A model generated the notes under the pieces. It saw only the letters and a program-made list of their open reading frames with translations. It was not told the DNA's origin and made no database searches. DNA of 64,000 nucleotides from Carnegiea gigantea (Eukaryota > Streptophyta > Magnoliopsida > Caryophyllales > Cactaceae): assembly GCA_029747015.1 (NCBI GenBank), contig JAKOGI010000179.1, positions 393,501 through 457,500 of the forward strand. The letters run 5' to 3'. A program made the translations under genes and the position numbers. Positions 59,351 through 64,000 of the stretch are shown one piece after another (the stretch's first letter is position 1; each line of letters opens with the position of its first letter).

Positions 59351-60165
59351 CAAGGGCTCAATCACCACTCTTCTTCTCTATTTTTCCGGCGACGACATAG
59401 CAACTCACTGCCTCAGGCCCTGAACGCCTCACCCACAACTCTCCGGCAACATTTCCGGCGAGGTAAGACATTCATACAGTGCACTGTTTTTCTTCATTCC
59501 AACCATGTCATTCGATCTCTAGCACCCTCCCCCTCAAAAACCTAATATGTTTCAGACTTTCAGTTATGCTCTTTGATCTTCATTGACTATGGATCTGCTG
59601 TGGTGCTTTTGATTCTCAAGCGATTTGCCCTCAATTTTTTTGGGTTCGACTGTTCGAGCTTCGGTTTGGATTTAAATTCTTGTATCTGCTGTCTGCATAG
59701 GTTTTTTTTCTCTCTTGTTTGGAGACTTTGGAGTAGCCTCTCCTTGATTTTGGAAAATAATGAACGATTTGGTTTATTTCAAAAAGAAAGTAAGACAATT
59801 GACTAAAAATATCGCTAAACTATGCAATTTGTTAAAAAATGCCCACTAGCGGAGGCACCAAAGTGGGGAAGGCTAGAGAGAGGGGGGAGGGGTGTATACC
59901 CGTGCCAATTGCCCTTGTGTGGAAGCTAGGATTCCGAACAAGGAACAACAACTTTGGAGGCTAAAACTCACTTTGAATTACATAGCTTCAGTTTTTTTTG
60001 CATTTTCTATTTATGTGTGTAGTTGTGTACCATGATTTGTAGTTTTGTACCAAGAGTTACCCTTTGCTTGCAAGTTGCAACAGTGTTATGCTTCAGACTT
60101 TAGAGTGGCTCATATAATCCCCTTCAAAAGATTAATCTTTGTATATTTTTACTGTTGTTAGAGTC

Positions 60166-62575
60166 ATGGCTTCAAAAGATTGCAATTCAGTCCCCATTGA
60201 TGTAGACTCTAATGGTGAGGAAGTTAATGTTGTTGAAGTTGAAGTTGATAGCAGGCATGCTAGGAATACTACAACTCTTAGGACTGGCTCATATAAGCCG
60301 CTTGCAGATGGTAAGCCTCCAAAACGCCAAAGAAAACTGACTTCATCTGTGTGGGAGCATTATGAGTTTCTTGAACCAGATGTGGATGGTAATTTATTTT
60401 GTAAATGCAAAAAATGTGGCCAAATGTATCCTGGGGACAGCAAGTATGGCATTGGGAATTTGAAAAGACATTTGGTAATATGTAAAAGAAGAAACACTAG
60501 AGATATAGGCCAACTTCTTTTAGAGAGCCGATCTGGTTCATTGGGTAGTAGGCGTCCTGAATTTGATGCTGATGTATTTCGTCAATTGCTTGCTTTATGT
60601 GTTGTAAAGCATGATCTCCCATTTCAATTTGTTGAATATGATGGTGTTAAAGATATGTTTGCTTACTTGAATCCGGATGTCAAATTGTTTTCAAGAAAGA
60701 CGACCAAGAATGACGTCCTTAAGTTGTAGACAAGGGAGAAGGAGAAACTTACTGAAACTTTGCGATCTTTCTCGGGTAGGATTGCATTCACTTCTGATTG
60801 TTGGACCTCACTAAATACTGATGGTTATATTTCTCTCACTGCCCATTACATTGACAAGAATTGGAGTCTACAAGAGAGAATTTTGAATTTTTCTTTTATG
60901 CCTCCACCTCATAGTGGGGCTGCGTTGGCTGAAAAGATCTTGATGTTGTTTAAAGATTGGGGTGTCGATCGAAAAGTGATGTGCTTGACTTTAGATAATG
61001 CCACTTCAAATGATACATGTGTTGATATGTTGAAGTGTCAACTGAAGCTTCTTTGTGATGGGTCTTATTTCTATGTTCGTTGTTGTGCGCACATACTCAA
61101 TTTGATTGTTAAGGAGGGGCTAAGGGATGTTGATGAGGCTGTGGGTAAGGTGAGAGAATGTGTTAAGTATTGCAAAGGGTCTCAAGTAAGAAAACAAAGG
61201 TTTCTTGATTCATGTAAGGTTTGTGATATTGTTTATAGTAAAGGGTTGCGCCAAGATGTCCCAACTAGATGGAATTCAACTTATCTAATGCTTGAAAGTG
61301 CTCTTTACTATAAAAAGGTGTTCAATCACTTGGAGGTTGTTGATGGGAATTTCAAATATTGTCCAAGTTTTGATGAATGGACAAAAATTGAAAAAATTTG
61401 TGGGTTCTTGAAGATTTTTTATGAGGTTACTTGCAATTTCTCTGGTTCAAGGTATCCCACTGCCAATCTCTACTTTCCAAATGTTTTGAGGGTGAAATTA
61501 GAGTTGAAACGACAAATGGCAAGTAGGGATGCTTTCTTGAACAACATGGCAACAAGGATGTTCACAAAATTTGAGAAGTATTGGTCTGAATTTAGTGCAA
61601 TAATGGCTATGGCAGCGATTTTGGACCCCCGTTATAAGTTTCAATTTGCAGAGTGGGCATATAAAAAGGTGTGGGACGATAACTATCATGTTGAGTTGGA
61701 TTTGTTGAAAGATAGATTGTTTGCAATGTTTGATGAATATACAAGGGAGTCCAATATTCCTTCGTCCTCTAAATCTAGCACTAGCACTATCACTCTTCCA
61801 GCTACAGCTGAAGTGAAGAAAGGTTGTCATAACTTCTTTGAGGTATGATTTTGTATTTTTTTCTTAAATTTTTCTTCATTTTTTGTTTTATATGAACTAA
61901 TGTTATTTTTCCTTTAGGACTTTGATGATTTTTCTAGCAGGGAGTTTGCTTCTGTTACAAAATCTGAGTTGGAGTTGTATTTGGAAGAAAACAAACTGTC
62001 TAGTTTTGTTGAGGGGTTTGATGTGTTGATATGGTGGAAAACCAATCAATTTCGGTTTCCAGTGCTTTCCCAAATGGTCCGGGATGTGTTGACAATTCCA
62101 TTGTCTACCGTGGCATCCGAATCAGCCTTTAGTGTTGGTGGCAAGGTCCTTGATGCATATCGAAGCTCTCTTAATCCGGAAACTGTGGAAGCCGTTATTT
62201 GCCTAAGGGATTGGGTCTTTGGTCAAGGTAATGCTTTTATTTTTTTAAACTTGCAGCTCTTCCTTTTTTATTCTCCACTTTGTGCCCTTTCTTGTGTTCT
62301 CAAATTATTTAGTGCTTGCTTCCCCTTTTTTACTCTTAACTTTTTGTCCTTATATTTTTCATTTATATAATTTTTGTTCTTTTTCTGATTTAGTTGTTTT
62401 ATTTGTTTTGGTTCTCTTTTAATTAGCACTCACGCCGGTTGAAGAAATGAATGTGGATGACTTGTGTGGAGATGTCATGAAGTTACACCTCGATGATGGT
62501 GGTGATGGTGAAGTGACATCGAAGTTTTCTAGTGGAAGTGGAACGACGCCAAAATCTGGTATAGACAATTGTTAA
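60166..62575 (+). pseudogene. hAT transposase (RICESLEEPER/Ac type), one nonsense codon
   Basis: Exons 60166-61842, 61918-62227 and 62427-62575 join through GT-AG introns in phase to 711 codons, the normal size. From the N terminus: acidic leader; BED zinc finger with CKKC and LKRHLVIC (residues about 84-115); TSDCWTS and LTLDNATSND with the first two catalytic Asp; RCCAHILNLIVKEGL; VPTRWNSTYLML; AAILDPRYK; and the C-terminal dimerisation region IPLSTVASESAFSVGG ... LNPETVEAVICLRDWV. The enzyme cuts and rejoins the element at its TIRs in the nucleus. The only lesion seen is TAG at 60727-60729 (codon 188), between the BED finger and the catalytic core. It is therefore probably inactive, unless the stop is read through or is a sequencing error. 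Confidence 0.9.
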
Positions 62576-63097
62576 GCTTTATACGTTTGGCACTTCGTCG
62601 TTGTGGAGGACAAGTGGTTGCTTATTTGGTTGCTTGGTATTTCGCCGTTATGGTCTTATGGACAAGGGGTTGTTGATTTTGTAATAAATTTAGACTTCTT
62701 TTAGTTCTTTAAAGCTTGGTTTGTAATATTTGATGCCTGGATTTGGGAGCTTTATGTTTATGAACTTATTTTGCATATGTTTTTAGGATCGAATTGGGTA
62801 AACAGGTTAATTTGTGGCTAGCTATAGTTAAACGGGTTAATTTGTGGCTAGCTATAGTTAAACGGGTTAATTGGGTAAAACAGGTAAACGGGTAACCCGA
62901 TTCTGACCTGTTTACTTAAACGGATAAACAGGTCAGAATCAGATTAACCTGTTTAATTTTTAAACAGGTGCAGGTTGGAAATTTCAACCCGTTTAAATAA
63001 ACAGGTCGGGTTCAGGTTGGGGGTGTTCAACCCGTTTAAGTTCAACCCGAACACGAACCCGACCGGACCTGACCTGTTTGCCAGCTCTAATTAGGAC

Positions 63098-64000
63098 ATA
63101 TCCAAGTCAACCATATAACTAAAAAATTAACAAAAATAAAAAAAATTATATTTACCCAAAAACACAATATTATTACGTGAGCTATTTGTTGTGCCCCTCC
63201 TTTTCAAATAGCTATTTGTTAGACCATTATGATTTATGACACTATATGATCAGATATCGATAATATTGGGTTTAATTCTCATGTATTTGGATTCCTTTCT
63301 TTTGAATGATTTCTCTGCCTAGCCATGCTCATTTTTTGATATCTATTAACCTCGTAATCAACTCGCCACCGTGAACATTCAAAATTGCGTTCATACTTGT
63401 TAATAAGCAGTCCTGCTTGGGAAGGGATCACACATGAAGAATTGTACAGCGTCGTATGTTCTGTTCTGTAAACTAGGGTGGAATCTCTCCTTCTTGTACG
63501 ATGTTGAATTCTTGGCAGCGCTGTTTGTACATCTCTTATTCTTCTTACTTCCTTCCTTCAGGGCCACGGTAGTGATGCAAAGGAGCCAAAGGAAAAATCT
63601 AACAAGTAGCACTTCAAGAATATGGTCATTTTATCTATATGTTTTGTATGCTTGAGAAGTGGCTAATCTTGAATCTTAAACCCCTTCATGAGCCTTGTGG
63701 CATATTTCATGTTATTAATTTTTTGGTAACCTAAATAACTGCAAGGATTTCATAATCTTATTTATAACAATGTCCTAGGAACTCATGGGGCATTCCTTGA
63801 TTAGATTTTGTTTTAAGCAATGCGATATGACTTTGGCGTAGAAAAGGTGTAATACGTGACTAACTGAAGCTTTGAGCTTGTAATGTTTATTCGGGTTTTA
63901 GTGTTTTTAAGCAGTTCTTTCTTTTCCTTTAATTAGTGGTGGACCACACCGTAATGAAGTAGATTTTAGCAGAATGAAGCATTTCTTTCTTTTAGTGTAA
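63098..64000. other. Right flank, no gene established
   Basis: AT-rich sequence. A possible plus-strand last exon after CTTCCTTCAG (63566-63613, ending AAA TCT AAC AAG TAG) was noticed, but no upstream partner exon was found. Confidence 0.4.

Larger units (their letters stand above)
58718..63097 (+). mobile_element. Complete hAT transposon with 8-bp target duplication
   Basis: ATTAGGAC flanks the element at 58718-58725 and 63090-63097. Its ends are TAGAGCTGGAAAAAG and, reverse complemented, TAGAGCTGGCAAACAG. The element proper (58726-63089, 4364 bp) has subterminal arrays of AACGGGTT/AACCCGTTTAATTAAA at 58755-58975 and 62785-63060, a TATA box, a spliced leader, a three-exon transposase gene and a poly(A) signal (AATAAA, 62683-62688). 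The perfect duplication and nearly intact gene indicate a recent insertion. Confidence 0.95.

Noticed and set aside
59064..59423. Two Pro/His/Ser-rich open frames
   Set aside because: They arise from the CCTCAC repeat in the hAT leader, which ends at a splice donor and lies upstream of the transposase ATG.
63566..63613. Possible last exon (plus) after CTTCCTTCAG, ending KEKSNK and TAG
   Set aside because: No upstream coding exon with matching phase was found, and the acceptor alone is weak evidence.

Overview
This is nuclear DNA of a flowering plant. The evidence is GT-AG spliced exons of a plant-type SIRT6-class sirtuin, Copia and L1-type retroelements, CACTA, MULE and hAT DNA transposons, tRNA-iMet primer binding sites and AT-rich intergenic sequence. 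Species cannot be fixed from sequence alone. The very long, transposon-filled introns fit a large-genome, possibly woody, angiosperm (inference).

Only one host gene is recognised: an SRT1 (SIRT6-like) NAD-dependent deacylase on the minus strand. Its 14 coding exons run from the ATG at 56945 to the TGA at 19732. All exons join in frame through GT-AG sites into about 461 codons with no stop. They retain the NAD-binding Rossmann motifs, the catalytic histidine and the four zinc cysteines. The gene covers 37 kb because its introns hold mobile DNA: a 4.9 kb L1 LINE with a 17-bp target duplication in intron 8, two LINE 3' ends, hAT-type MITEs, an Au-like SINE, microsatellites and other repeats. A probable GC-rich 5' leader exon lies near 58112-58390.

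Left of the gene (1-18774) is intergenic repeat sequence. A minus-strand Copia element leaves the window on the left; its LTR, primer binding site and broken gag are visible, and a 1.9 kb CACTA element flanked by the 3-bp duplication GGT sits inside gag. A decayed MULE transposase follows (5400-7810), then a SINE, a small repeat-array element, and a complete Copia-like element carrying only gag (12569-17796) that lies inside an older short-TIR element.

Right of the gene (58726-63089) is a complete hAT transposon with a perfect 8-bp target duplication (ATTAGGAC), terminal repeats, subterminal AACGGGTT arrays, a TATA box, a spliced leader and a three-exon transposase of 711 codons broken by a single TAG.

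No bacterial-type operon, CRISPR array, rRNA or tRNA gene was seen. I found no new multi-gene system. The observations most worth following are a duplicated internal piece of SRT1 ending at its own start codon, the nearly intact hAT, and a group of short elements with related ends and internal ~10-bp arrays.
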